A stretch of DNA of 64,000 bases from Apostichopus japonicus. Its lineage: Eukaryota > Echinodermata > Holothuroidea > Aspidochirotida > Stichopodidae. Below, piece by piece: positions 11,699 to 22,060 of the stretch (the stretch's first letter is position 1; every line of letters begins with the position of its first letter). The DNA is taken from positions 30,358,611 to 30,422,610 of the forward strand of contig NC_092576.1 of assembly GCF_037975245.1 (NCBI RefSeq). Reading direction: 5' to 3'. The notes beneath the pieces were generated by a model. The model saw only the letters and a list, made by a program, of their open reading frames with translations, ran no database searches and was not told the origin of the DNA. The position numbers and the translations under genes were made by a program.

Positions 11699-12645
11699 CT
11701 TCGGGGATACCCTCCCTCAGTTATAACCACCGCCAATCAACGCATTAACCTCATCAGCCGAGAATCGACTCTGGAACCCACCAACGACGTCACTAACACC
11801 GACCGCATTCCCCTCACACTTCCTTTCCATCCCTTATTACAACACATTCGCCACACCGTATACAGGAACTTCAAAACTCTCACACGTGACCCCACCACCA
11901 AGGAAGTTTTCACGGAGATGCCTATTACAGCTTACAGGCGACTGAACAACCTGGCGGATCATTTGGTGAGGGCATCGCATCCTCAGCCCATCCCTGTCGA
12001 CACTCCCGGCACCTACCCTTGTAACCGTAGTAGATGTAATACCTGCAAATATGTCACCTCAAATACTATGCTTCGTATCACTGGCCCTAAAAACTCTTTT
12101 ATAATCAAACATCACTTTTCTTGTATTTCCACTAATGTAATTTATGTTATCATATGTAAACGTTGTAATTTACTTTACATAGGTGAAACCAAGCGAAGAC
12201 TGGCAGACCGTATTACCGAACACTTACGCTCCATCAAATCCAAGTTTCCTGGTTACCCTGTTGCCTCTCACTTCAATTCCCCCTCCCCCTGTAAGATCAC
12301 TGACTTTTCAGTTACGTGTGCTCTGTCCCCCAAAGGCACTGATATCGATCGTCTTAAATCCGAAAATAGACTAATTTTCCGACTTGGCACCTTATCCCCT
12401 TATGGTTTAAACTCTAAATTCGATTTGTTGTAAGTCCTTTTACCCTGCTACTTTTCGCTTCTTTCATGTGTGTGCATTGGACCATTTTATCTTTCTTCGT
12501 TCGCTGTTTACAGTTTTAGTAGTCTTTTTGCTCACTTTGTTAAAGGGTTTATACCCGAAACGTCGTGTTTCTTTTCTTTATCATTAGCACTAGCAAACTT
12601 TACTATTTTTCTACTAGAATTCTCAGTGCTACGCAGAACATTGCC

Positions 12646-12652
<7 letters not shown>
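11699..12652 (+). mobile_element. 5'-truncated Penelope-like element, GIY-YIG part
   Basis: An open frame runs without a stop from the junction at 11699 to TAA at 12431-12433. The conventional ATG is at 11918, but the frame clearly extends upstream. The upstream part (RGYPPSV..., ISRESTL) matches the reverse transcriptase-endonuclease linker of Penelope-like elements. A Cys/His cluster follows (CNRSRCNTCKYV ... HHFSC), and then the GIY-YIG endonuclease motif with VIYVIICKRC, LLYIGETKRRLADRITEHL and the conserved VASHFNS block. The reverse transcriptase is missing, so this is a dead 5'-truncated insertion. The 3' flank to about 12652 contains a degenerate hammerhead core and ends in (TA)n. The GIY-YIG signature makes the family assignment firm. 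The subfamily was not determined. Confidence 0.88.
12530..12566 (+). ncRNA. Degenerate hammerhead ribozyme motif of the Penelope element
   Basis: A hairpin GGGTTTATACCC (12545-12556) is followed directly by GAAACGTC (12557-12564), the stem II / GAAA / cleavage-side arrangement of type I hammerheads in Penelope-like elements. The other half of the core, CTGATGA, should precede the hairpin but reads TTGTTAA here. The ribozyme is therefore probably inactive. Confidence 0.55.
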
Positions 12653-12687
<35 letters not shown>

Positions 12688-12702
12688 TATATTTATATAT
12701 GT
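12650..12702. repeat. (TA)n microsatellite
   Basis: TA alternation abuts the 3' end of the Penelope-like element. Confidence 0.9.
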
Positions 12703-13107
12703 ATGCGTGTATGTACGTGTGCTTTAAGGAATGTGTGTTTGTATACTGGTGCCTTAACCATAGTGGTAGAATCTCTACCACTTTTCGTACCTTATAATCA
12801 GACTCTGGTTACTGGTATTTACAGCAAATTCAGAAAAGGACATTTTCATATCATTTCCCTCCCTTCTACAGTACCTCCCTCAACCCTACCCACCCCACCT
12901 CCACCCCATGCTTCCTCTTTCCCTTTCAAATTGATACCTCTGAAGTCCGCTGTTATTTCAGCAGAAAGTTCTCATTAGGTTTAATAACATTAAATCAGGG
13001 TAAGGATGCTGATTGCTAATTCATTGCACATCACATAACAAGTGGGGAACAATATTTAGATCTGGTATCGCATCACAAGTGGGAAACCTGCTATGCAAGT
13101 GCATAGG
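12703..13107. other. Non-coding, nothing recognised
   Basis: Pyrimidine-rich patches, including a CCACCCCACC region near 12885-12905. No supported gene. Confidence 0.5.
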
Positions 13108-13112
13108 TAATT

Positions 13113-13306
13113 AGCAGTATTTTGTACACAGAAACCATAGTATTTTGTACACAGAAATCATAGTAGTTTATACACAGAAACCATAGTATTTTGTACCTAG
13201 AAACCATAATATTTTTTACACAGAACCCATGGTATTTTGTACACAGAAACCATAGTATTTGTACACAGAAACCATAGTATTTTGTACACAGAAACAGTAT
13301 TTTTTG
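13113..13306. repeat. 23-bp minisatellite
   Basis: About eight copies of TAGTATTTTGTACACAGAAACCA. The long antisense open frame here (13091-13378, - strand) is only a translation of the repeat. Confidence 0.9.
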
Positions 13307-13495
13307 AGAGACAAAAAGTTCAGAGCCTTCAAAACTACTAGACAAAATTTTGAAGACTAAATGTTTCCAGATGAGCAATCGCCATGTCCACTTGCTTCTC
13401 CTACTGCTGCCCCCCCCAATCCCCCACCCCTTCCACTTTTTTCCCTTTCATTTTAACACTGTCAAACTTTTACAACATGACCCTTTCTCTTACAG

Positions 13496-13606
13496 ATGTC
13501 AAGGAACATGAGTTTTTTGCCGGGCTGGATTGGGAGAAGGTTCTGGAGCTGGAGCCTCCATTTGTACCGAGCCCTGACGATGAACTGGATACCACTTACT
13601 TTGAAG
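13496..13606 (+). CDS. MASTL: MASTL (Greatwall kinase) penultimate coding exon
   Basis: The exon is bounded by a pyrimidine tract plus TTACAG and by GAAG|GTAAGT, phase 1 on both sides, 37 codons. It encodes the end of the kinase C-lobe and the start of the AGC C-terminal tail: a V-K-E-H-E-F-F block, then GLDWEKVLELEPPF and EPPFVPSPDDELDTTYFE. The P-F-[VI]-P-x-P-D-D-E-x-D-T-x-Y-F-E pattern is characteristic of Greatwall/MASTL rather than NDR, LATS or MAST kinases. Greatwall phosphorylates ENSA/ARPP19 to inhibit PP2A-B55 and so promote mitotic entry. Upstream kinase exons were not found in the first 13.5 kb, so the preceding intron is long or those exons lie outside the window. Confidence 0.87.
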
Positions 13607-13997
13607 GTAAGTCACCATTCAACAACTTCAACACAAAGCTACCTACATACAGCATATCTTGCCTTACAAAGTTGAGTTATCTCTGTTGTGTCATGCTGGA
13701 CTTGGGTCAAATACGGTAGGCTTGTTTTACAATGTTTCGTGGCAAGGCACAGAGGGGCAAAAGGAAGACCCATCAATGTTCAATTCTAATGAAGAGGAAG
13801 TGTTTGTGACTCAGAAGTGATGGACAGAATGAGGCTGAAAATGTCTGCACACTTAGCTATCACATGTTCACTCTCGACCAATCAATATAGTTGACTGCTT
13901 CATTTGCCCACAGGCATATTCCAGTGGCTAAAGGTTTTTTGAAAATGGCTCACCTTTACTTATAACCCTGATTTGTAAATTAGAAAATTTATAATAA
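13607..13997 (+). other. MASTL last intron, 5' part
   Basis: Intron starting GTAAGT. No other feature was recognised before the minisatellite. Confidence 0.7.
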
Positions 13998-14490
13998 ATG
14001 CCCCACAATGGCCTAATTATAATAATTGTCCCACGATGGCCAATTACAATTAATGTCCCACAATTACAATAAGCCCTACAATGGCCAAATTATGAATAAA
14101 TGCCCTACAATGACTAAATTATAATAAATGCCCTACAATGGCCAAATTATGAATAAATGCCCTACAATAACTAAATTATAATAAATGCCCTACAATGGCC
14201 AAATTATGAATAAATGCCCTACAATGACTAAATTATAATAAATGCCCTACAATGGCCAAATTATGAATAAATGCCCTACAATGACTAAATTATAATAAAT
14301 GCCCTACAATGGCCAAATTATGAATAAATGCCCTACAATGACTAAATCATAATAAATGCCCTACAATGGCCAAATTATGAATAAATGCCCTACAATGACT
14401 AAATTATAATAAATGCCCTACAATGGCCAAATTATGAATAAATGCCCTACAATGACTAAATTATAATAAATGCCCTACAATGGCCTAATT
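13998..14490. repeat. Dimeric 57-bp minisatellite in the MASTL intron
   Basis: Two related monomers alternate: a 29-bp type with CCTACAATGGCCAAATTATG and a 28-bp type with CCTACAATGACTAAATTATA. From about 14086 on the A-B alternation is very regular. Before that, single monomers are diverged, suggesting that the dimer became the unit of later expansion. Confidence 0.9.
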
Positions 14491-15432
14491 GGAATTTAGC
14501 AGTTCTTGCTTCAAAATATTGCAGACATGTTAATAAGGCATAGATACAATATAAACAGAAGTGTACAAAGAGTACTTAGGACTATAGTATTCTTTTCAAA
14601 CGAGCTATATGGGCTACTTACCTGATATGGGGGTTTGGTGAGGGGGAGGGAGGGGATGGGAGAGAGTGAGGGGCTAACATTTGTGTAGTTTAACGGCACT
14701 GCCATGTGTAATGTATTCATAGTTCATACTTAATATTTTCTAGCATAATTTCCTGTACATCTTCTACTCACCCTCACTTGGAGCATTTTGGACTGGTACA
14801 TGGATACTAGTTGAAGACTAAAGTACTTGTACTTTGGCTTACACTGCACTCACATTTGTACCCATATATACCGAGAGGAGTTATACTTGAGATACCCATA
14901 AACATTCTCATACTGGTATAAAACAGAGATGCATTACCTTCCTCTTCCCCCTCACCCTAGGTTCACCTTTACAATCTCCTACTTCACACTTTCCAGAAAG
15001 ATTACTTATTTACAAGCATATAAACTTCCAATTCCCAATAGAACATTTACACTTTTGACCTCTCTACAATAGAACATTCACAATTTCAGCTCTCTACAAC
15101 AGACACCTAGCAGAACTGTCTGTGCATCTGACACACCTCTCTCTCTACCAAGTAAACTTCAGTGTGATGTCACAGTCTTGTTTCTCCGTGGCCCCTGCCT
15201 CTGTTTCTTAGGAGAGAGTATTTAAAACAATAGGACTTTAAACAATAGGGAGTAACTTTCTGTCTGGGTCATGTTTTTGTACATCTTACAGTACCTCTAT
15301 TTTAAGTCAGTAGTGCCGTGGCGAGATGTTGTTGGCGAGGCCTACATTATATAATTTTGCTTTTAGAGTGGCTACTACAGTGTAGTGTAATGTAGGTTTG
15401 CAGGTCAGCAAGCAAACCATGAAGTCACCAAC
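14491..15432. other. MASTL intron, nothing further recognised
   Basis: No exon or repeat was identified between the minisatellite and the MITE. Confidence 0.5.
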
Positions 15433-16010
15433 TTAAAGCAGCATTTTGCATCCTTTTCTATGGTTTTTCTCAACCTCACTGATTCCACTATGCCATAACG
15501 ACATACATAACTAGCTTATCTATTCAAATCAGATTTCAAATGGTGGCATAAAAGTCGAAAAATTTTCGACTTTGTTCTAGAAGATATTTTCCGTTGGGAT
15601 CCAAATAAACCTCGCCCGTAATATGAATATTTAAAAGCTACAACACCATGCTTGATTTGTCTATTGTCTATGACAGTTGTACCAGGGAGCTGTTAGAGTC
15701 CAGCTCGCTGGTTCAACCAAGTTACAAACTCAAAGTTTTGTATCTATTTTTAGCAACCTGCATCTCTGATTGGTTGAATTCAAACTAGTGGGTTGGGGGA
15801 ACTGTATACGATTAATATGAAATGTGAATTTGTCGGAGGACACTTTTCTCATTATCTAGGAAGACTGCGAATGTCCTTAATTACTCGCCAATTAACGCTT
15901 TTGGCAGGGAAAAACTTAAGTTTGCTGTTTTGGGATGGATATTTGTAAAAACTTGAATGGACTTGTCAAGAAAGTGGAAAACGGTGGCAAAACGCAAAAT
16001 GCTGCTTTAA
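15433..16010 (-). mobile_element. TTAA-flanked MITE, full length (578 bp)
   Basis: Begins TTAAAGCAGCATTTTGC and ends with its exact reverse complement, i.e. TTAA target sites plus AGCAGCATTTTGC inverted repeats. TTAA duplication is typical of piggyBac and Kolobok superfamilies. A second copy in opposite orientation starts at 34624. Shared internal blocks include GTTAATTGGCGAGTAATTAA-like and ATTCAACCAATCAG segments. There is no coding capacity, and the 75-aa frame at 15935 is inside the element. Confidence 0.85.
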
Positions 16011-16566
16011 CATACATACCGTTGCCATGGCAACTATTTCTATTGTGTCTGTGTTTGCTTACACACCTCTATGACAAAAATAGAAGTGCTGTGTCTCTGG
16101 CACCAATCCAACCCCATTTTTACCCTTTCTGGAAAACTTTGCCATCAGCTCAAATTTGCTGAACTATTGAAAAGATTTGAGGCATTCAACTGTACTGCAT
16201 TGATTATTGTCGTTGGCTTGGAAGGTTGACTTTTCATATACAATTATACAGTATAGTTAAAGACTGTTGCATTGATTCGCTCTGTGAAGTATTTTGAAAG
16301 CTTGTGTTTTATTCAGTCAAATTAGAAAATATTTGATCTAGTGGACCGAGTCAAGGTTTTTGGCCTTTGTCGGCAAAAATTGTCAATTTATTTTTTTGGG
16401 GTTACATTTCTACATTAACAACAACTGTGATCAAAAATAAATCAAAATAATGTAATAAATAATACGACAAAATAATAGAATAAAAATAAATGGAATGATG
16501 CTGGGATAACTTTAACGTTTCCAAACGAAATGACCTGCAGAGATTTCATTTTCTCTTCTTTCACAG
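16011..16566 (+). other. MASTL last intron, 3' part
   Basis: AT-rich intron sequence ending in a TTTCACAG acceptor. Nothing else recognised. Confidence 0.7.
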
Positions 16567-16613
16567 CTCGAAATCAAGCAAAGAACCTGCAGATGTCATC
16601 CTTCTCGCTTTGA
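16567..16613 (+). CDS. MASTL: MASTL terminal coding exon
   Basis: After the TTTCACAG acceptor, the split codon G|CT opens ARNQAKNLQMSSFSL and then TGA. Human MASTL ends in ARN..Q.L...SFSL-like sequence directly after the TSYFE motif, so the match in phase, position and C-terminal SFSL is strong. This is the hydrophobic tail end of the AGC C-terminal extension. At 15 codons it is too short to stand out as an open frame. Confidence 0.87.
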
Positions 16614-16756
16614 AGATACAGTCTGAATTTACCACAGAGAAAACAAACCAACTCACAAACTTCCCCCCCTTTGCAACCTCTTCCTTATTCATACGTTTTC
16701 TTTGTTTTTATAGTTTCCTGTGTTAACGGTTTTGTATTGTCTACTGCACACACAAA

Positions 16757-17177
16757 CCTACTCCTATTGTCTTGTCATTTAAATAGATATATATAATAAT
16801 ATTGACCAAGAATATATAATTGCATTAACGCCTACGTGGTTTACTTGATGTGCTATTACCATCACTAAACACTGTAGTGGATATCTAATGTGTTTTATAG
16901 ACAGGTTTTTCCCGTCACTGGAACAACTTTGTTCCTAGTTGGAGAGGGGAAGGAACTCAAGCCTACTCCTATTGTAATGTCATTTAAATACATATATATA
17001 GATATTTAGATAACAATAGTGACCAAAAATTTATAATTGCATAAACGCCTACATGGTTTACTTGATGTGCTATCACCATCACTAAACAATATAGTGGATG
17101 TCTGTGTTTTATGGACAGGTTTTTCCCGTCACTGGAACAACTAGACTTTGTTCCTAGTTGGAGAGGGGAAGGAACTC
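16757..17177 (+). repeat. Tandem duplication (~205 bp unit) downstream of MASTL
   Basis: Unit 1 is at 16757-16961 and unit 2 at 16962-17177. Both run from CCTACTCCTATTGT to GTTCCTAGTTGGAGAGGGGA with about 90% identity and a few indels. They probably lie in the MASTL 3' untranslated region or just beyond it. Confidence 0.85.
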
Positions 17178-18140
17178 CCATCCATTGTCTGTGTCTGTTC
17201 ATAGTAAATAGAACGTTTTGACCTCTAGCAATGGTTCTATAGCTCTATCTGCTTTTTCAAGATGTTTTCACAACTTACAAATATCTCTGGAATGTCCCTC
17301 GGATCTTTAACGGCTATAATTAATTGGTCATGATTTTTGACAACTCAGTGAAGGCTTTCATTTCAGGCCATAAAATGATTTTTGTTTCCCATTGAGGCTT
17401 TGTGTGAGGAACTGACTTGAATTGGTCGGTCTGTATGTGAGAGATATTTGATAGCTCACTGAGTCGCTTTAATTGATAAACACCCCCCTTAGCTAGTTAA
17501 AAGGTCAGTTTCTTAAACTGAAAGTGTTGTTATCATACAGACACTCTCCTGGTCTGGTTATAAGAAATTTGTTTCGTTTCAAAACACTTGTGTCTCTATT
17601 TGCGCCTAAAGGTCGTCCCATACTGTTAAAGTGTGAAGTAGTTACTGTTATTTCCCTCAGACTACTAAGTCCATTTGGTTTGCGTGTATATGCATAGTAT
17701 TACATATGGCAGACAATCATGAATAGGCATTTGTACTACTGTATTAACCTCCCACATACCACTATAGGAATCATATTAGATATGCTGATGTTACCAACAA
17801 CATTGTAAATCATATAATTGTGCCATTGATAGAGTTTATCTAGGCAGAATAGGCTGAATTTAAAACTCAACAGTTTATTTTTGTACTTTTTTTTTTATAT
17901 TAAGCAATCCTTTGTGGTGGTTTTTGCATGACCCGACCGGTGGAACCAGGACATTACTTCAAAGATGACACCCCGCATAAAACAAGACCTTACCAAGCAT
18001 CTCCACCCCCCACCCCACTCCTTCCCAACCCCTCCAAGGTCATCCAGAAGGACTTATTTCTACAAAACCACAAGATTTGTACTATGATCACTTCACAGAG
18101 CTCTTTGGCCTCACACATGGTTCATCTGTAATTGATGAAA
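17178..18140. other. Non-coding, nothing recognised
   Basis: No supported gene. The 67-aa frame at 17928 shows no domain. Confidence 0.5.
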
Positions 18141-18144
18141 TAAA

Positions 18145-18362
18145 GGTCGTTAGCTCAGTGGTTAACGCCGGTGCCTTTCAATCATAAGATCCCGAGTTCG
18201 AGTCACTCCAAGATTAATGTATGTCATTTAGTTCCAGAGTTGTTGACAATTGACAATTCATAATCATGGACGTTAAATATGACTTTGATAAGCCAATGAG
18301 GCTTCTTAGCGAGTTCCTGCTTGCAGGAGGATCTAAAATACATACATTCATACATACATATC
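18145..18362 (+). mobile_element. tRNA-derived SINE
   Basis: The head has a good RNA polymerase III A box (TAGCTCAGTGG, 18151-18161) and B box (GAGTTCGAGTC, from 18194) at tRNA spacing. A tRNA-unrelated body follows, with a small hairpin CCTGCTTGCAGG, and then an (CATA)n tail near 18337-18362. The tRNA-like head does not fold into a clean tRNA and is attached to a body and tail, so this is a SINE and not a tRNA gene. Confidence 0.75.
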
Positions 18363-21300
18363 TTATTAGTTGACCATGGTACAGACCAAAAGTAAATGGT
18401 GCATGATGCATGCACGATGTATGCATATATGCATGCACGATGCATGATATATGCTATATTATATAAGTTATATGCAAGCTATGACATCACACTGAGCCAC
18501 ACACTATAAACGCCAAGTCACATGCATACCTGTGCAATGTTTGGTTAGATTTTCTGTTTCGTTTCTGTGTTGGTCTGGTTGCACTGGGTGGGGTCACATA
18601 AAACACTCTTTTCAACTTGAGTTTAGCTTGTGAAACATTGTTGATTGATAAAAGAGTTTATAAGGCAATCTGATATTGCCTGCATGGTTAAACAAGTTTT
18701 GTATATTTTTTATGGGTCATTGAGTATATTCCAGTTCTCTTACCTTCACCTTGTTTGCAGTTCTTACCAAAATATTTGCACCTTTTCATCAAAACTGTAT
18801 TGTTGAACTGCAGTTAATGAACTGACCCATAAAAGAAAAAAAGGGCAAAAAAATTAAAGCTGTACCAGGAATGCCAACTATTAGCTTGCTTGCATTCTTT
18901 GGTCTGTTATAATGTAGCAGGTAAACCAGAGATTTGTGTGTGAGAGATAACAGCTTTCCCAGTGATAGTTCTGAAACCAGTCTTTATGTGTGTGCATGTG
19001 TGTTTGAGATGTTGTTCTGAAACCACAGTTTATAGCTACTGTAGCTGCACATTGTATGTTTACTGCAGAAAAATCTACATTTCCACATCCTATGGAAAAA
19101 TCTATATGTAATATCCCAGGTATATTTACTATGGAAAAATGAAAGTACTTCAAGGTTATTCACACCATTGATATGATATTTTTGCTGTTTACTATTTAAC
19201 CTCCAGTATTGAGGAAGTCAGATAATGATTACTATGTGAAAATAGTTATGACTCAACCACAGTTTTAATACCCACAAATCATCTGCAGCAATGTTATTAA
19301 CATATATTAATATTTTGTTTTATCCGTGTTGAGCTCTCTGTGGCACCGGTCATGATCCAAACCACGTTGTTTTGTTTGTACTAAGATGTTGAGTCCTCTA
19401 ACCTTTTTAAGAAATGTTGGTAAAATGGAGAATGCTTGGATGCAAAATGGTGCTATAATTTGCAACTTTTGAAACAATGGGGAAAATTTTTGACTTCTGA
19501 TTGTACTTTATTGTACTTGGTATATTTGCTTCTTTTTTCTTCAATGTTCTGTCTGCCAGTGGAGGGGGCGACTGAGGGAAGGGACCTAAATATCCTGCCC
19601 ACCCCCTTTGACCCCTCTACAGCAGGACATCATAAACCATCTTATCCCCCTCTACCATAACAAAAATGATGGTTTTGGCATCCCTGATTCCACAGGTTTA
19701 TGAGAACCCCTCGTTTCCATTTTTTTATCTTACTCATGCGGTCTTTCACTAAATGTTTGATACCATCAGTCGTTGCCTGTTTGTGGTTAAAAGTACTTAT
19801 GACAATTTTAACAAAATTCATCATTTCTTTGATTTAATCTAGTAAATTATCTTTACTTTGAAAGGAAATGACTAAATCATGTCTTTTATGATTGATTTAC
19901 TCTGTAGATTAAATGCTGAATTGGTTAAAAACAAAACAATATCAATCATAGCATATTTTGTTTTGTGTTAAACTTACATTGTAATTTGGGAAGCCCAACC
20001 TTGAGATCTAAACCTTTTTGGCACCTGCTGTTAAATCTTGTCCAATATTGCAGCCTGGGTGTTTCGGTTCCCTTTGTATTTCACCCTTCATTTAAGAAAT
20101 TTAAAAAAATGGTATGTCTTGCTGCATTATTTCAGCTGTGCGCGTGACAAACAGTCTAGTCAGTTTCAGAACTCAAGAAATAACTTTACAAATAATAGCA
20201 TCGAGCCTTGTTTGCCAATCCTATTATGGGTTGTGCAACTGGGCATGCCTTCCGATGCCGATAAACCTGTTCATTCATTTATTTATATTATCGATGCCAG
20301 TTCTTTAGAATTTAAAGAGAAACGATGAATTTAACCTAGATTTTAAAATCAACCCACAGTAGTAATATTGATTTTGTTACCCTTCAAAGGATGCTTTGGC
20401 AAGAAGTTTTGATTGTTTGGTTGAAGATGAAGATTATATGTTTTGAAATATTTTTCCAGTGGTGCGATAGAGTAAATAATAGTTTTGCTTCAATTAACAT
20501 ATCGTGTTTATTTTTTTGTATTATAATTGTTTGTATTATAATTGTTTCCACCATCCATGCTAAATATGTCGTAATTGTTTCCCTTACATTTCTAATTATT
20601 GGTTCTGTATAGTTGCTATTGTCCCCCCCCCCCCCCCCTAGTGTCATTAGACTGATGTTCAATAGTTTATCCAACGGGTCACTTCTCTTCTTGACAATTA
20701 AAATAATGGATCTGCCACCATTCAACTTCAAACATTACAGAACATGGCAGCCCCAATCATTTTTGAGGTTACAAACCACAAACTATATTTTATCGCCGTT
20801 CAAAATTTTAAAGGACGTGGAACCATTTTAAGGACCTGTTGGTGTTTCAAAAACAAAACAAAATAAACTAATATGCATATTTGTCAGTATGAAAAACAAG
20901 GGTACTGATTATCCTTCTACTTGTGAAAAGTCCCCCTTTTTTCCCCATACCTTTTTATCATTTCAGCTTTTCTTTGACTGTATGACCTTCATAAATTCCA
21001 TGCATGTTTGCAAAGTAAATTTGTTTACTCTGTACGAGACCCACAAAGGCCTATGTACAGTATGGCTATGTGTATTGTTCCAGTTGGCTATTGATTGTGC
21101 TCCTCTACATACGGTGTGAAAACACCACACTACTATAAAACCTGGTTATTCAGCAGTTTTTTTTTTTTTAAAGTGATTTCAAATATCTGTTGTGATTTCT
21201 GAACACCAATCACTACAGGGTAACAATGGAACCACATGCCAGCAACTGCTCATGCGATACTGATATATACCAACAGCAGGAACTTATGAATGGACAGTGT

Positions 21301-22060
21301 ATTATTTCCTTTACCGTTTAGTTTGCCCTGTTAGTTTGTACATAGTGACTGACTAGGTTTGCTTGCATTGGCGTTTGAAACAAGATCCTAGCCAGTGATC
21401 TGTCCCACTGAGGAACTTCAGAGTCAACAAGACCCAACATCCTGACAGTACTGCTGATAAAGGAAACAACTTTGCCACACTGAACCAAAACTTGTTGCAA
21501 GTCTAAACACTAAAATGCTGCAATTGACTGCACCATCATGATCCACTCACAAATGAAGAAAGGAACACATCATTTAATTGTTCTTTTAAGTAATATTGTA
21601 ACTCAAAACACAACTCTGGGTACAAATAATGAAAACAGTTTGCTAAATTCAGAAATGACAAAGTTTAACTTTGCAGAGGTCAGTATCTCTGGCCAGAGTC
21701 TGTTTTAATAGACTGACCCCAAAAGTTACAGCTTGATTAAATGGTTTGTTGATCCAGCTTATTGAGTGCAAGATACAACGTTGGATATCTCTGAAGGTCA
21801 CAGGAATGAAAAAGTTGGGAGTCCTGTAAAACCGAAACACGTCTTTGTTTGTGATCCAATATAAATTGTGTAACAATGAACGGCGTTTGCCTATCAAATA
21901 TTCTCTTTATAAAATATACAGTCCTTCTGCTGACAAACACTACAAACCACTGCTTTCGACTCTATACTAACAAATTAATTTCAGCCATGGACAGCCGTTT
22001 TCCCCTTGATATAGAATTCATCATATATGCCTTCCAAATTGCCTACGACGAGGTCCACCA
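18363..22060. other. Intergenic stretch, no gene recognised
   Basis: About 3.7 kb of AT-rich DNA with a C18 run near 20622-20638 and a T12 run near 21158. A CATGCATGCA-rich palindromic patch lies at 18405-18450. Open frames of 60-115 codons occur on both strands, but none shows a domain or splice context that I can support. Confidence 0.5.

Noticed and set aside
13091-13378. 95-codon antisense frame with repeated Trp/Cys/Tyr peptide
   Set aside because: It follows the 23-bp minisatellite exactly, and no gene is implied.
18145-18215. Functional tRNA gene
   Set aside because: A and B boxes are present but the arms do not pair as in a tRNA, and a SINE body and (CATA)n tail follow.
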